Origin: Paracoccaceae bacterium
GTDB taxonomy: Bacteria > Pseudomonadota > Alphaproteobacteria > Rhodobacterales > Rhodobacteraceae
Direction: 5' to 3'
Length of the DNA: 64,000 bases
Assembly: GCA_022843025.1 (NCBI GenBank)
Contig: JALHOL010000001.1
Location: 186,001 to 250,000, forward strand
Below are positions 27,413 to 35,770 of the stretch, piece after piece. Every line of letters starts with the position of its first letter. Position 1 is the first letter of the stretch. Under the pieces are notes generated by a model. The model saw only the letters and a program-made list of their open reading frames with translations, was not told the DNA's origin and did no database searches. A program made the position numbers and the translations under genes.

Positions 27413-28120
27413 ATGGACATCTTCCTCCGGACGCCGCCGCGCGTCTGGCTTTTGGCGGCCACGCTTGGCCTTGCCCTTCTTTGGGCAGGCGGGGCGCTGG
27501 CCCATGCCGTCACCCTTGGCGACAAGGGGTATATTCAAGAGATCACCGGACCGCAGGTGATCCCGTTCCTGTACCTTGGCGCCAAGCATATGGTGACGGG
27601 GTATGACCACATCCTCTTTCTTTTCGGGGTGATCTTCTTTCTGTACGGGATGCGCGAGATCGCGCTTTACGTGTCGCTTTTCGCGGTGGGCCATTCGGTG
27701 ACGATGGTGCTGGGCGTCTGGTTCGACTTTGGGATCAACGCCTATATCATCGATGCGATCATCGGGTTTTCGGTCGTCTACAAGGCCTTGGACAACCTTG
27801 GTGCGTTCCGTGCGTGGTTCGGGGTGCAGCCGGATACGCGGGTGGCGACGCTGGTTTTCGGGTTGCTGCACGGCTTTGGGCTGGCGTCGAAGATCATCGA
27901 ATACGACATCTCGGCCGATGGGTTGCTGGTCAACCTGCTGGCTTTCAATGTGGGGGTGGAGATCGGGCAGTTGACCGCGCTGGCGATGATCCTGCTGGTC
28001 ATGCAGCGTTGGCGGGCAAGCCCGTCTTTCGCCGCGCAGGCCTACCGCGCCAATGTCATCATGATGGGTCTGGGCTTTTATCTGACGGGCGTGCAGCTTG
28101 TCGGGTTCGCCATGGCCTGA
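27413..28120 (+). CDS. HupE/UreJ family membrane protein (probable Ni/Co transporter)
   Basis: A 235-aa inner-membrane protein with a signal-like first helix and about six further helices. The HupE/UreJ signature HMVTGYDHILFLFGVIFFL is present near residue 60, with FAVGHSVTMVLG and LLHGFGLASK following; their histidines and aspartate are the presumed metal ligands. Family members sit in hydrogenase or urease operons and move nickel or cobalt. Here no such enzyme is nearby; it lies between a His-rich exported protein and an anchor protein, both on the same strand. Confidence 0.88.
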   Translation: MDIFLRTPPRVWLLAATLGLALLWAGGALAHAVTLGDKGYIQEITGPQVIPFLYLGAKHMVTGYDHILFLFGVIFFLYGMREIALYVSLFAVGHSVTMVLGVWFDFGINAYIIDAIIGFSVVYKALDNLGAFRAWFGVQPDTRVATLVFGLLHGFGLASKIIEYDISADGLLVNLLAFNVGVEIGQLTALAMILLVMQRWRASPSFAAQAYRANVIMMGLGFYLTGVQLVGFAMA

Positions 28121-28131
28121 GGGAGTTTTCC

Positions 28132-28923
28132 ATGAACAGGACGAATGAAGGCGCGCAGGTGCGCGGGGTTAAGGCGACGTCGGGCGGGTTGATCCGGTCT
28201 ACGCTTCTGTCGGGGGCGGCGGCGCTGGGTGTGTTGGGGGTGGTGTATCTGCCCGCCGAATACGGGATGGACCCGACGGGGTTCGGCGCGGTGTTGGGGC
28301 TGACGGAGATGGGGCAGATCAAGCAGCAGCTTTACGCCGAGGCCGAGGCGGATGCCGCCGCCGCGCCCGTGGCGCTGGACCCGGCCGTGATGGCGCGGCT
28401 TGAGCGGATGGAGGCGCAGTTGGCCGATATCGCGGCGATTGTGGGGGCGGATGTGCTGCGCGATGGCGGGGCTGACGTGACGGACGCGGCGGCTGCCCCC
28501 GAGGCTTCGGTGCCTGTCGAGCCGGCTCCTGCCGAGGCGGCGACGGCAGAGCCTGCACCGGTCGAGGCTGCGCCCACAGAGGCCGTGGCGGAAGCCGCTC
28601 CCGCAGCGCCGGAATGGCGCGACGAGGTGAGCTATACCCTGCCCCCCGGCGAAGGGATCGAGGTGAAGCTGGTGATGGAAGAGGGCCAGACCGCCCGGTT
28701 TGAATGGACCGCGAACGGGGGTGTCGTGAACTATGACACCCATGGCGATGGCAGCGGGCAGAAGGTCAGCTATGAGCAGGGCCGTGCGGTGCCGGAACAG
28801 GCGGGCGACCTGACCGCCGCCTTCACCGGCAATCACGGCTGGTTCTGGCGCAACCGGACGGATGCGCCTGTCACCGTGACGCTGCGGACGGGCGGGGACT
28901 ATGCCGAGATGAAGGCCCCGTAA
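28132..28923 (+). CDS. transmembrane anchor protein partnered with HupE
   Basis: A 263-aa protein with one N-terminal membrane helix (TLLSGAAALGVLGVVYLPAEYG) and a short heptad-like stretch (MARLERMEAQLADIAAIVG). A long Ala/Pro/Glu linker (residues ~120-160) leads to a C-terminal beta-rich domain (VSYTLPPGEGIEVKLVMEEGQTARFEWTANG, then GNHGWFWRNRTDAPVTVTLRTGG). It starts 11 bp after hupE behind GGGAG. The same pairing is familiar from other alphaproteobacteria, but the molecular role is unknown; a periplasmic metal-handling or sensor part is an inference. Confidence 0.8.
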   Translation: MNRTNEGAQVRGVKATSGGLIRSTLLSGAAALGVLGVVYLPAEYGMDPTGFGAVLGLTEMGQIKQQLYAEAEADAAAAPVALDPAVMARLERMEAQLADIAAIVGADVLRDGGADVTDAAAAPEASVPVEPAPAEAATAEPAPVEAAPTEAVAEAAPAAPEWRDEVSYTLPPGEGIEVKLVMEEGQTARFEWTANGGVVNYDTHGDGSGQKVSYEQGRAVPEQAGDLTAAFTGNHGWFWRNRTDAPVTVTLRTGGDYAEMKAP

Positions 28924-28929
28924 GCGCGG

Positions 28930-28956
28930 GCGGGCGGTCCCTTGCGGGCCGCCCGC
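28930..28956. terminator. hairpin between convergent anchor and NYN genes
   Basis: GCGGGCGG at 28930-28937 pairs with CCGCCCGC at 28949-28956. It lies exactly in the 34-bp gap between the convergent stops at 28923 and 28958, suggesting a shared bidirectional 3' hairpin. T tracts are poor on both sides. Confidence 0.5.
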
Positions 28957-28957
28957 T

Positions 28958-29713
28958 TCAGGCCACGTCGCGCATCTGCAACTGGCCGCTGGGGCCGGGG
29001 CGGACCTCGAAGCGGGAAATCTTGCGGACGAGGTCCGAGAGTTTTGCGCTGCCATAGGTGCGGGTGTCGAAGTCGGGATTGCCTTGGGTGATGAACTGGC
29101 CGACCTGACCCAGCGAATACCATTCGGCATCGGGGTCTATGGCGCGCATGGCGGCGATGATGAAGGGGATGGCCTTGGCCGGGGCTTCCTTGGCGCCGGG
29201 TTTTGGCGTGGCCTCAACCGGTTCGGCGCGAGTGGTGCCACGGGCGGGGGGGGCCTCGGGGATTTCCTCGGCGGTGCCGAGGTTTTCAACATAGATGAAG
29301 CGTTTGCAGGCCATGCGGAAGGCTTCGGGCGTCTTCTTTTCGCCGATGCCATAGACATCAAGGCCCTGCTCGCGGATGCGGGCGGCGAGGCGGGTGAAAT
29401 CGCTGTCGGAACTGACGAGGACGAAACCGTCGAACAGGCCGGAATGGAGGAAATCCATCGCGGCGATGACAAGGCCGATGTCCGAGGCGTTCTTGCCCTT
29501 GGTGTTGGAAAACTGCTGATCGGCGACAAGGCCGAGGGCGGCCACCTGCTTGGCCCAGCCGGCAAGGCGCTGGGCGGACCAGTCGCCATAGATGCGGCGG
29601 ACGGAGGCTTCGCCGAGGCTGGCGATTTCCTCGAAGATCGCTTCGGCATAGCCGGAGGGGACATTGTCGGCGTCGATCAGGACGCAGAGGCGCGGGGCGC
29701 GGGGTTCGGGCAT
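28958..29713 (-). CDS. NYN-domain protein with C-terminal OST-HTH/LOTUS domain
   Basis: A 251-aa two-domain protein. The N-terminal NYN (PIN-like nuclease) domain shows LCVLIDADNVPSG, DIGLVIAAMDFLHSGLFDGFVLVSSDSDF and GLDVYGIGEKKTPEAFRMAC; its aspartates are the presumed metal ligands. A proline/alanine linker (residues ~155-175) leads to a LOTUS domain (AMRAIDPDAEWYSLGQVGQFI then YGSAKLSDLVRKI). This is the LabA-like class of putative RNases or RNA-binding proteins; bacterial substrates are not established. Confidence 0.9.
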   Translation of the reverse strand: MPEPRAPRLCVLIDADNVPSGYAEAIFEEIASLGEASVRRIYGDWSAQRLAGWAKQVAALGLVADQQFSNTKGKNASDIGLVIAAMDFLHSGLFDGFVLVSSDSDFTRLAARIREQGLDVYGIGEKKTPEAFRMACKRFIYVENLGTAEEIPEAPPARGTTRAEPVEATPKPGAKEAPAKAIPFIIAAMRAIDPDAEWYSLGQVGQFITQGNPDFDTRTYGSAKLSDLVRKISRFEVRPGPSGQLQMRDVA

Positions 29714-29775
29714 GGGGTCGTCCTTTTTCCGCCCCTAGGGTGCGCCTTTGCGCGGGGAAGGGAAAGGGGGAAAGG

Positions 29776-30246
29776 TCAGGCGATGAGGGGGGCGGCTGTG
29801 GCGGGGATGGCGGCGAGCGCATCATTTGGCGCGATACCAAGGAGCAGGCCGCGCTGGCCTGCGTTGATCCAGACTTTGGGCGCGGTGGTCGCGGTCGCCT
29901 CGATCACGGTGGGGACGGGGCGGCGGGGGCCAAAGGGGCTGATGCCGCCGACCTTGTAGCCGGTGAGCTTTTCGGCCTTGGCCGGGGGCATCATGGCGGC
30001 GGATTTGCCCCCGAAGGCGGCTGCCACCCGCTTCATGGAAAGCTGGCGGTCGGAAGGGATGACGCAGCAGGCGGGTTTGCCATCGACCTCGACCATCAGG
30101 GTCTTGAGGGTGAGGGCGGGGTCGAGTCCCAGCGCCTGCGCGGCGGCAAGACCCACCGCATCGGCGCGGGGGTCGTAGTCGTAGGGGTGGAGGGTGAACG
30201 CCACCCCCTTTGATTTCAGAAACAGGGTTCCGGGCGTTGCGGCCAT
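29776..30246 (-). CDS. YbaK-type Cys-tRNA(Pro) deacylase
   Basis: A 156-aa YbaK/EbsC protein that hydrolyses cysteine mischarged on tRNA-Pro. Features are LKTLMVEVDGKPACCVIPSDRQLSMKRVAAAFGGKSAAM (with the catalytic lysine expected at TLK), GYKVGGISPFG and a final WINAGQRGLLLGI. Length and order fit the family. Neighbouring genes do not suggest a more specific role. Confidence 0.9.
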   Translation of the reverse strand: MAATPGTLFLKSKGVAFTLHPYDYDPRADAVGLAAAQALGLDPALTLKTLMVEVDGKPACCVIPSDRQLSMKRVAAAFGGKSAAMMPPAKAEKLTGYKVGGISPFGPRRPVPTVIEATATTAPKVWINAGQRGLLLGIAPNDALAAIPATAAPLIA

Positions 30247-30286
30247 GGCGGGACGGGCAGGGTGGGGCCGAACCCCACCCGCCGGA

Positions 30287-31423
<1,137 letters not shown>

Positions 31424-31607
31424 CAAATCCTCCACATTCAGTGATTTGGGTGCAGGCTGGGGGAAAGCGGCGCGAATTGCAACGCGGGAAACGGCGGGTG
31501 TTTGCCGGTTCGCGTCAGCGGGCTTGCCTTGGCCCCTGTAGGCGGAAAGGGTGAAGTGGGGATGGCGTGACCATCCGTCCCGATGGCGGCCTGACAGGAG
31601 AAAGACG

Positions 31608-31910
31608 ATGCAGAAACTTGCAAGGATGGTGGCAGGGCTTGGCTTTGCGCTGGCGGCAGCGGCCTGCGTTCCGGTTTCAGAGCCCTTTCCGGGTGATCCC
31701 GGCCCGGTGCCGGGGGGCGTGAACCAGTGCGGGGCGCTGGATCTGCAATACCTTGTGGGCGCGCCTGCCAGCGATCTGGACAGGATGCGGTTCAACAAGC
31801 CGGTGCGCGTGATCTATCCCGATACGGCGGTGACGATGGATTACAGCGCGGATCGGCTGAATTTCGAGGTGGATCGGACGGGCCGCATCACGCGCGTGAA
31901 TTGCGGTTGA
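31608..31910 (+). CDS. I78-family peptidase inhibitor, lipoprotein
   Basis: A 100-aa protein with a lipoprotein signal (MVAGLGFALAAAAC, lipobox cysteine at residue ~20). A compact I78 inhibitor domain follows: CGALDLQYLVGAPASDLDRM, then PVRVIYPDTAVTMDYSADRLNFEVD and a terminal RITRVNCG. The two cysteines probably form a disulfide. ATG 31608 is preceded by AGGAG. It likely protects envelope proteins from serine proteases; the target is unknown. Confidence 0.85.
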   Translation: MQKLARMVAGLGFALAAAACVPVSEPFPGDPGPVPGGVNQCGALDLQYLVGAPASDLDRMRFNKPVRVIYPDTAVTMDYSADRLNFEVDRTGRITRVNCG

Positions 31911-31930
31911 CGTGACGCGCTAAAGCAAAA

Positions 31931-31960
31931 GGCCCCCGCAGCGGATGCGGGGGCCGTTTT
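31931..31960. terminator. strong bidirectional terminator between I78 gene and cytochrome c' gene
   Basis: GGCCCCCGCA and TGCGGGGGCC form a 10-bp stem around a 5-nt loop. TTTTCTTT follows on the plus strand, and the T-rich complement of AAAGCAAAA follows on the minus strand. It sits between convergent genes ending at 31910 and 31981. Confidence 0.85.
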
Positions 31961-31980
31961 CTTTGCAGGATTCAGTCTGA

Positions 31981-32418
31981 TCAGGACGGGATGCGATAGG
32001 TGGTGTGGCAATCCTTGCACGACCCACCGATGCCGCCCATGCCAGCCTGCACACCTTCGACGGTGGTGGCATCGAGGCCTTCGGCTGCGGCTTTCAGAGC
32101 GTCGGCCTTTTTCAGGTAATCTTCCCAGTTGGTCCAGATGTCCGCCTTGGCGGTGGATTTCGGATCCGTGGCCTGCGGTTCGAACTTGACCGCGATTTCG
32201 CCGGCCGCCGTGACGAGGGCGGTTTTCGCGGCTTCGGCGGCGGCGGCGTCGAAGGGGGTTTCGCCCCCGGCCATCTTGCCCAGAATACCGGTGTTCATGC
32301 CGATCGTGTCCATCAGCTCTTGCCGGGCCTTGACCGTGGGATCGGTCGCTTCGGCGGCGATGGCGACGCCTGCCACCATCATCAGGCCCGCGACGAGGGC
32401 TTTGGCTGCAAATTTCAT
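31981..32418 (-). CDS. cytochrome c' family protein
   Basis: A 145-aa periplasmic c-type cytochrome. It has a signal peptide (ALVAGLMMVAGVAIAAE), a four-helix-bundle body and a single C-terminal heme site CKDCH near residue 137, the class II (c'/c556) arrangement. A GGGAG ribosome binding site precedes ATG 32418. Cytochromes c' bind NO or serve in electron transfer; here it is divergent from imuB with no obvious functional partner. Confidence 0.92.
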   Translation of the reverse strand: MKFAAKALVAGLMMVAGVAIAAEATDPTVKARQELMDTIGMNTGILGKMAGGETPFDAAAAEAAKTALVTAAGEIAVKFEPQATDPKSTAKADIWTNWEDYLKKADALKAAAEGLDATTVEGVQAGMGGIGGSCKDCHTTYRIPS

Positions 32419-32571
32419 TCGTTTGGCTCCCTACTGGAAATATCCTGTCACTGTATGGGACAGAATGACGCAGTGAAGTGACGTTGTCACGGTGTTGATG
32501 GGGCAAATTCCGCAATTCACGGAAAGTTGCCATTTGCGGCTGGACTTGTGCCCTTTGTTTGCCAATTTAAG

Positions 32572-32586
32572 GAACAAAGAAGGAAC
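32572..32586 (+). promoter_or_regulatory. LexA (SOS) box upstream of imuB
   Basis: GAAC-AAAGAAG-GAAC matches the alphaproteobacterial LexA direct repeat GTTC-N7-GTTC read on the opposite strand. It ends 4 nt before GTG 32591, and its second half forms part of the ribosome binding region, so LexA binding should block expression. Confidence 0.85.
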
Positions 32587-32590
32587 ATTT

Positions 32591-34261
32591 GTGGTGGAGC
32601 CGAGTCGCCGTCGTATTCTTTCGCTTTGGTTTCCGCGCCTTGCGGCCGAGCGGGTGCTGCGCCATGCGCGGTGCGGTGCGGCGGGGCTGGCCGGGCCTCT
32701 GGCGGTGGTGGCGGATCGGGCCGGGGCGCAGGTGATCGTGTCGCTGTCGGCGGCGGCAGAGGCGGCGGGGCTGGCTGTGGGCCAGCCGCTGCACGATGCC
32801 ACGGCGATGTGCCCCACGCTGGTGACGGCGCCCGCCGATCCGGTGGCGGAGGGGGCGTTTCTGACCGGGCTGCGCCGCTGGGCGGGCAAGTTCAGCCCTT
32901 GGGTGGCGGAAGAGCCGCCGGCGGGGCTGGTGGTGGATCTGACGGGCTGCGCGCATCTGTTCGGCGGCGAGGCCGCGCTTCTGGCGCAGGTAGAGACGGA
33001 ATGCGAGGCGCTGGGATTGAGCCTGCGCGCCGCGATTGCCGATACGCCGGGGGCGGCCTGGGCGCTGTCGCGCCATGCGGGGCGCGGGGTGCAGGTGGCG
33101 CGTACTGGCGATGCCATCCAGCAGGAGGCCCATGCGACGCGGTCGCGCGCGGCAAAGCGGCGGGGGTGGGAAAAGGGCGGCAGCCTGCCTGTGGCTGGGG
33201 CCTTGGGGGATGCAGGCCCGCGTGGCGTGATCGCGCCCGAGGGAAAGATGCGGCAGGCGCTGGGGGCGCTGCCGGTGGCGGCGCTGCGGCTGGAGCCTGA
33301 GGCGGTGGAGGGGCTGGTGCGGCTGGGGCTGCGCCGGATCGACGACATTGCCGTGCTGCCGCGCGCCGCGCTGGCGCGGCGGTTCGGGGCGGCGGTGCTG
33401 AAGCGGCTGGATCAGGCGCTGGGGCTGGAATCCGAGCCGGTGACGCCAGCGGGGGCGCCCTTGCATTTCGCGGCGCGGATCAGCCTGCCCGATCCCATCG
33501 GGCTGCTTGCGGATGTGGAGGCGGCGGTGGACCGGCTGCTGCCGGTCCTGTGCGCGCGGCTGGCACGGCAGGGGCGGGGGGCGCGACGGATACGCTTGCA
33601 GGCCTTTCGCAGCGATGGGCGGGTGGAGGTGGCCGAGGTGGGGCTGGCCCGCGCGTCGGACCGGGTGGATCGGATTCGCCCGCTTTTGTGGATGAAGCTG
33701 GGCGATCTGGATGCCGGTTTCGGGATCGACATGCTGCGGCTGGAGGCGGTGGAGGTGGAGGCGATTTCGCCGGTGCAGCATCGCGGTCCGGTGGGGGAGG
33801 CGGCGGCGACGCTGGCGCGCGATGCGGCGATGGATGATCTCTTGGGCAAGCTGGGCGTGCGGCTGGGGACCGAGGCGGTGACGCGGTTCCATCCGGGCGA
33901 AAGCCATCTGCCGGAAAAGGGGGCGCAGGTGCTGGCGGCGGCGTGGTCAGAGGCGTTTGTCGGGGAATGGCCCCGGCGGGGGGCGCGGCCGTTGCGGCTG
34001 TTCCGGCCCGAACCGGTGGGCGCGCCCGAGGATGACCCGACGCCCCCCGCCCGGTTCCGCTGGCGGCGGCGCGATCTGGTGACGCGGATGGCGGTGGGGC
34101 CAGAGCGGATTGCCCCGGAATGGTGGCTGGATGATCCCGACTGGCGATCCGGCCCGCGCGATTACTGGCGGGTGGAGACGGAGGGGGGCGAACGGTTGTG
34201 GCTGTTCTATGCCCATGGCGGCGATGTGACGGGCGGGTGGTTCTGTCACGGGGGGGAGTGA
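32591..34261 (+). CDS. imuB: ImuB-type DNA polymerase Y-family protein (mutasome adaptor)
   Basis: A 556-aa Y-family homologue. The N-terminus RILSLWFPRLAAERVLR lacks the DxD-containing motif of active Y polymerases, as in ImuB, which bridges ImuA, the beta clamp and DnaE2 for SOS translesion synthesis. The palm and little-finger regions remain recognisable (VADRAGAQVIVSLSAAAEAAGL, DLTGCAHLFGGE, then LGLRRIDDIAVLPRAALARRFG). GTG 32591 is used with GAAGGAAC upstream. A LexA box overlaps the start region. No imuA lies beside it; dnaE2 is 29 kb away. Confidence 0.9.
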   Translation: MVEPSRRRILSLWFPRLAAERVLRHARCGAAGLAGPLAVVADRAGAQVIVSLSAAAEAAGLAVGQPLHDATAMCPTLVTAPADPVAEGAFLTGLRRWAGKFSPWVAEEPPAGLVVDLTGCAHLFGGEAALLAQVETECEALGLSLRAAIADTPGAAWALSRHAGRGVQVARTGDAIQQEAHATRSRAAKRRGWEKGGSLPVAGALGDAGPRGVIAPEGKMRQALGALPVAALRLEPEAVEGLVRLGLRRIDDIAVLPRAALARRFGAAVLKRLDQALGLESEPVTPAGAPLHFAARISLPDPIGLLADVEAAVDRLLPVLCARLARQGRGARRIRLQAFRSDGRVEVAEVGLARASDRVDRIRPLLWMKLGDLDAGFGIDMLRLEAVEVEAISPVQHRGPVGEAAATLARDAAMDDLLGKLGVRLGTEAVTRFHPGESHLPEKGAQVLAAAWSEAFVGEWPRRGARPLRLFRPEPVGAPEDDPTPPARFRWRRRDLVTRMAVGPERIAPEWWLDDPDWRSGPRDYWRVETEGGERLWLFYAHGGDVTGGWFCHGGE

Positions 34262-34271
34262 GGGGGCGGGG

Positions 34272-34703
34272 TCAGGCGGCCGCGTTTTCGCGAGGGGAAG
34301 TTGCGCCTTTGCCGCGCAGGTTGCGCAGAATTTCAAGCTTGTCCGGGTCCACCGCGAGGATTTCCAGCAGCCCTATGGCCGCTTCGCTGGGGGCCATCGC
34401 GCCGCGTTCGTATTTCTGAAAGGCGCGTGGGCCACCGCCGAGAAGCTGGCCTGCCTCGACCTGCGTGAGGCGGAGTTTCTTGCGTATGGCGCGGACCCTT
34501 TCGCCATAGGAATGGCGGAGGTTTTGCCATGCTGCCTCTTTCGCGGTGAGGTCCACGCCGGAATGCAGCGAGTCGCTGTCATCGTCGGGATACCAGCCGG
34601 GGACGTCTACCTGCGTGATGAGAGACCCGAAGGTGACGGTCTGGGGGCGTGTCTGGCGGGTGAGAGGCTTGCCCGTGACGGGATGGATGCGGGTTTCGGT
34701 CAT
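34272..34703 (-). CDS. mqsA: MqsA-family antitoxin (cysteine-free)
   Basis: A 143-aa antitoxin. The C-terminal HTH (YGERVRAIRKKLRLTQVEAGQLLGGGPRAFQKYERG, residues ~67-102) is MqsA-like and should bind DNA for autoregulation. The N-terminal region that in E. coli MqsA binds zinc through two CxxC pairs has no cysteine at all here. Its start overlaps the toxin gene by 4 bp, in toxin-first order. It probably neutralises the adjacent MqsR. Confidence 0.82.
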   Translation of the reverse strand: MTETRIHPVTGKPLTRQTRPQTVTFGSLITQVDVPGWYPDDDSDSLHSGVDLTAKEAAWQNLRHSYGERVRAIRKKLRLTQVEAGQLLGGGPRAFQKYERGAMAPSEAAIGLLEILAVDPDKLEILRNLRGKGATSPRENAAA

Positions 34704-35020
34704 GGTCCCTTTTCCTTGAACGAGACGAGCGCGACGTCGATGATCGTCCGGCCTGCGAATTTGATGTAGAGGTGCAAGCCGCCCCAGCGCATTGTGTAGG
34801 TGTCATGCCAGACGCCCGGAATGGGCGGGCTATGTGCGGGACTGGAGCCTGCAAAATCAGATCTTCGGAGGTCTTGCACGGCCTGGACTATATCCTGAAG
34901 GCCGAAACCAAGGGCGCGCGCGGACTCCTCTGCGGTTCGAGTCATCTCAAGATCGGCGACGGTCGCGAACTTTGACTGGATGGCCGAGAGTTCGTGATGA
35001 GGTCGAAGCTTGCGGGTCAA
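34700..35020 (-). CDS. mqsR: MqsR-family toxin (mRNA interferase)
   Basis: A 106-aa RelE-fold toxin. MqsR-like blocks are HHELSAIQSKFATVADLEMTRTAEESARALGF and DIVQAVQDLRRSDFAGS, followed by WHDTYTMRWGGLHLYIKFAGRTIIDVALVSFKEK. E. coli MqsR cleaves free mRNA at GC-containing sites. It is the first gene of the minus-strand pair and overlaps mqsA by 4 bp. A terminator of the upstream peroxiredoxin gene insulates it. Confidence 0.82.
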   Translation of the reverse strand: MTRKLRPHHELSAIQSKFATVADLEMTRTAEESARALGFGLQDIVQAVQDLRRSDFAGSSPAHSPPIPGVWHDTYTMRWGGLHLYIKFAGRTIIDVALVSFKEKGP

Positions 35021-35075
35021 AATACACCAATAAGGTCACTTTTCAACAGATTTACGCTCTGATCGTGGCACCGGC

Positions 35076-35103
35076 AAAAGCAAAGGGCGAGCAAATGCCC
35101 GCC
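35076..35103 (-). terminator. rho-independent terminator after the peroxiredoxin gene
   Basis: On the minus strand GGCGGGC-ATTT-GCTCGCC forms a 7-bp stem (one G-T pair) followed by CTTTGCTTTT. It lies about 75 bp past the stop at 35179 and before the mqsR start. Confidence 0.7.
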
Positions 35104-35178
35104 CTAAGCCGTTAGGCCGAATTCATTTATGCGGCGTTAAGCCTGCGACACAGGCCGGACGCCTGCCTTTGCGCAGAG

Positions 35179-35667
35179 TCAGATCGCCTTGAGCAGCGAT
35201 TCACCGGCGGAGATTTCGCAGGCGCCGGGGCTTTCCTCGAGGTGCAGGGCCTTGACCACGCCATCTTCGGCATAAAGCGCATAGCGTTTGGAGCGGGCGA
35301 GGAGGCCCACGGGGGGCGCGTCGAAGGCGAGGCCCATCGCCTTGGTGAAGCTTGAGTCCGCGTCGGCCAGCATGGAGATGCCGGCGGTGGCGGCGCCGGT
35401 GGCTTCGCCCCAGGCTTTCATCACGAAGGGATCGTTGACGGAGACGCAGATGATTTCATCCACGCCCTTGGCGGCGAAGGCATCCTTGGTGCGGATGAAG
35501 CTGGGGACATGGGCGGAATGGCAGGTGGGGGTAAAGGCACCCGGCACCGCGAAGATCACCACTTTGCGGCCTTTGGCGGCCTCTTTCACGGAAACAGCCT
35601 CGGCCCCGGCATCGCCCATCCGGATCAGGGTGGCGTCGGGCAGCGTCTGGCCTACGGAAATCGTCAT
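35179..35667 (-). CDS. peroxiredoxin (Prx5-type, AhpC/TSA family)
   Basis: A 162-aa thiol peroxidase. Peroxidatic Cys49 is in VPGAFTPTCHSAHVPSF and a second cysteine is at residue 150 in ESPGACEISAG, as in atypical two-Cys Prx5 enzymes. The VSVNDPFVMKAWGEATG block is typical. ATG 35667 is preceded by GAGGGACGAG. It reduces hydrogen and alkyl peroxides using glutathione or glutaredoxin-type donors. Confidence 0.93.
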   Translation of the reverse strand: MTISVGQTLPDATLIRMGDAGAEAVSVKEAAKGRKVVIFAVPGAFTPTCHSAHVPSFIRTKDAFAAKGVDEIICVSVNDPFVMKAWGEATGAATAGISMLADADSSFTKAMGLAFDAPPVGLLARSKRYALYAEDGVVKALHLEESPGACEISAGESLLKAI

Positions 35668-35770
35668 ATCTCGTCCCTCTTCGCGTTGCGTTCCAATAAG
35701 GCAGGGATATAGGGTCCGGCCCTGAATTCGGCCAGAGAGATTTGGCCTTTGGGCGGCGGAAGGGGATGGC

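Noticed and set aside
34272-35020. HigBA-type assignment for the toxin-antitoxin pair
   Set aside because: HigA antitoxins are shorter HTH proteins without the long N-terminal domain, and the toxin core WHDTYTMRWGGLHLYIKF/DVALVSFKEK fits MqsR better.
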